Below, one piece after another: positions 4,599-6,159 of a stretch of 6,159 bases of DNA. Source of the stretch: Ruminococcaceae bacterium UBA1447 (GTDB lineage Bacteria; Bacillota; Clostridia; Oscillospirales; Acutalibacteraceae); the NCBI GenBank assembly GCA_002329225.1, contig DCTF01000058.1:1-6159 (forward strand), written 5' to 3'. The number at the start of each line of letters is the position of its first letter. Position 1 is the stretch's first letter. Under the pieces are notes generated by a model. It searched no databases, had not been told where the DNA came from, and was given only the letters and a program-made list of their open reading frames with translations. Position numbers and translations under genes: made by a program.

Positions 4599-6159
4599 AA
4601 TTTGCACTTGTAGGGAACCAAAACTGCGGAAAAACCACTCTGTTTAACTGCCTTACCGGTTCCAATCAGCATGTGGGCAACTTCCCGGGGGTTACAGTGG
4701 CGCAAAAAAGCGGCAAAATCCGCGGTCATAAGGATATCACTGTGGTGGACCTGCCCGGAATTTACTCCATTCGTCCCTATTCCGGGGAAGAGATCCTTAC
4801 CTTGGATTTTTTGCTGAACCAAAAGCCGGACGGGATAATTAATATTGCAGATGCCACAAATATTGAGCGAAACCTTTATCTGACCCTTCAGCTTATAGAA
4901 ATGCAAATCCCCATGATACTCGTCTTAAACATGATGGACGAGCTTACAAGTAACGGGGGCTCGGTTGATGTTAAAAAAATGTCCGAGATTCTGGGTATAC
5001 CGGTTGTACCGATAAGTGCCGTTAAAAAAGAGGGAATCTCTGAGGTAATCGATAAAACTATTCAAACCGCCCAAAACAAAGAGGTTCCCCCAAAAATAGA
5101 TTTTTGTCCCGAGGGACCGGTTCACCGCTGTATTCATGCCGTTACCCATATTATCGAAGACCATGCTCAGCGTTTGGGTGTTTCTCCGCGTTTTGCCGCC
5201 ACAAAACTCATAGAAGGTGACTCCGATTTTGCGGAATTATTGGGACTTGGTGAGAATGAAAAGGAACTGATTGAACACAGCGTTTTGGAAATGGAGCATG
5301 ACCGTGGGCTGGACAGGCATGCCGCACTGGCGGATATGCGTTATAATTTTGTTGAAGAATTGGCTGCACAAACCGTTACAAAAAAAGAAATCAGCAAAGA
5401 ACAGATACGCAGCAAACGTATTGATGCGGTTTTGACTCACAAGTATTTTGCGTTGCCGATTTTTTTCGGCCTGATGTTTTTAATATTCTGGCTCACTTTT
5501 GATGTGCTCGGCGCCGCATTGCAGGATTTACTTGGAGGCGGCATAACACTGCTTACGGACAAAGTCGGCGCCGGGTTAGCGGCCCTCGGTATAAGCCCCG
5601 TTGTCCATTCTCTTGTTGTAAACGGGGTTTTCGGCGGAGTGGGCAGCGTGCTGAGCTTTTTACCGATAATAATCGTACTGTTTTTCTTTTTGTCAATCCT
5701 GGAAGATGCGGGATATATGGCACGGGTGGCCTTTGTAATGGATAAGCTGTTAAGAAAAATAGGTTTGTCCGGCCGCAGTATAGTACCCATGCTTTTAGGA
5801 TTTGGCTGTACCGTGCCTGCGGTTATGGCTACAAGAACCTTAAACTCCGAAAGGGACAGGAAGATGACAGTTCTTTTAGTCCCGTTTATGAGTTGCTCGG
5901 CAAAAATTCCCATCTATGCGGTGTTTACCGATGCGTTTTTTGAAAAGCACAAGGCTCTTGTGATGATAGGCCTGTACGTTGGCGGTATTCTTACGGGAAT
6001 TGTTACTGCACTGATTATGAAAGCGACCGCCTTTCGCGGCAAACCGATTCCTTTTGTAATGGAATTGCCCAACTACCGTATGCCGTCGCCTAAAACGGTT
6101 GCCCTGCTTTTGTGGGAGAAGGCTAAGGACTTTCTGCAAAAAGCGTTTACCGTAATTTT
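4595..6159 (+). CDS. feoB: FeoB, ferrous iron transporter (3' end outside window)
   Basis: The reading frame is open for 521 codons to the window edge, so perhaps 150-200 residues of this large transporter are missing. The N-terminal G domain is complete: G1 GNQNCGKT (7-14), G2 in NFPGVTV (Thr34), G3 DLPG (52-55), G4 NMMD (112-115), G5 SAV (141-143). A helical regulatory region of about 120 residues follows. The membrane part starts near residue 284 (YFALPIFFGLMFLIFW). It includes the conserved ILEDAGYMARVAF stretch (about 368-380), the first gate motif GFGCTVPA with C405, and the second, PFMSCSAKIP, with C434; these cysteines are thought to line the Fe(II) path. FeoB imports Fe2+ across the cytoplasmic membrane with nucleotide hydrolysis. 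Shine-Dalgarno GGAGAGG (4581-4587) lies within feoA. No frameshift or missing motif was seen. Confidence 0.96.
   Translation, partial: MKFALVGNQNCGKTTLFNCLTGSNQHVGNFPGVTVAQKSGKIRGHKDITVVDLPGIYSIRPYSGEEILTLDFLLNQKPDGIINIADATNIERNLYLTLQLIEMQIPMILVLNMMDELTSNGGSVDVKKMSEILGIPVVPISAVKKEGISEVIDKTIQTAQNKEVPPKIDFCPEGPVHRCIHAVTHIIEDHAQRLGVSPRFAATKLIEGDSDFAELLGLGENEKELIEHSVLEMEHDRGLDRHAALADMRYNFVEELAAQTVTKKEISKEQIRSKRIDAVLTHKYFALPIFFGLMFLIFWLTFDVLGAALQDLLGGGITLLTDKVGAGLAALGISPVVHSLVVNGVFGGVGSVLSFLPIIIVLFFFLSILEDAGYMARVAFVMDKLLRKIGLSGRSIVPMLLGFGCTVPAVMATRTLNSERDRKMTVLLVPFMSCSAKIPIYAVFTDAFFEKHKALVMIGLYVGGILTGIVTALIMKATAFRGKPIPFVMELPNYRMPSPKTVALLLWEKAKDFLQKAFTVI

Noticed and set aside
4337..4906. 189-codon minus-strand open frame opposite feoA/feoB
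   Set aside because: It lies antisense to two clearly recognisable genes and shows no family motifs.
5437..5913. 158-codon minus-strand open frame opposite feoB
   Set aside because: It is antisense to the conserved FeoB membrane region; its Pro/Thr/Lys-rich product looks like a shadow.

Overview
The window reads as chromosomal DNA from a moderately AT-rich Gram-positive bacterium, most likely a member of Clostridia. The grounds are the Walker A form GNQNCGKT in FeoB, the DUF4143-type ATPase, a lipobox protein, a cobalamin-type radical SAM enzyme, and dense genes with clear Shine-Dalgarno sites. Genus-level placement is not possible from sequence alone. No tRNA, rRNA, CRISPR array, insertion sequence or phage gene was seen.

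Layout from left to right. (1) The 3' end of a plus-strand AAA ATPase/DUF4143 gene stops at 315. (2) A strong hairpin with U-runs usable on both strands (about 338-394) separates it from the convergent minus-strand genes. (3) A minus-strand cluster occupies 414-4132. Read in its own direction, it holds a single-pass membrane protein with a Ser/Arg/His-rich repetitive cytoplasmic N-terminus (4132-2849), a lipoprotein whose C-terminal half is a paralogue of the membrane protein's extracellular domain (2801-2049), and a B12-binding-domain radical SAM protein (1934-414). A near-consensus sigma-A promoter (TTGACG, 17 bp, TATAAT) lies just upstream of the first gene. (4) A 229-bp divergent intergenic region carries that promoter, a weaker plus-strand promoter and several short inverted repeats. 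(5) On the plus strand feoA (4362-4598) overlaps feoB (4595 to the window end, truncated) by ATGA. Together they form a ferrous iron uptake operon.

The feo genes are ordinary. The less ordinary part is the minus-strand trio. An RS/SH-repeat membrane protein and a lipoprotein share an extracellular domain vaguely like the RsiV/PdaC-type DUF4163/DUF3298 module, and they are followed by a radical SAM enzyme of unknown substrate. I infer an envelope-associated function for the two surface proteins. A link of the radical SAM protein to them rests only on co-orientation, because a 114-bp gap separates it from the lipoprotein gene. Any connection to iron rests only on the divergent arrangement with feoAB and on the histidines in the repeat region.
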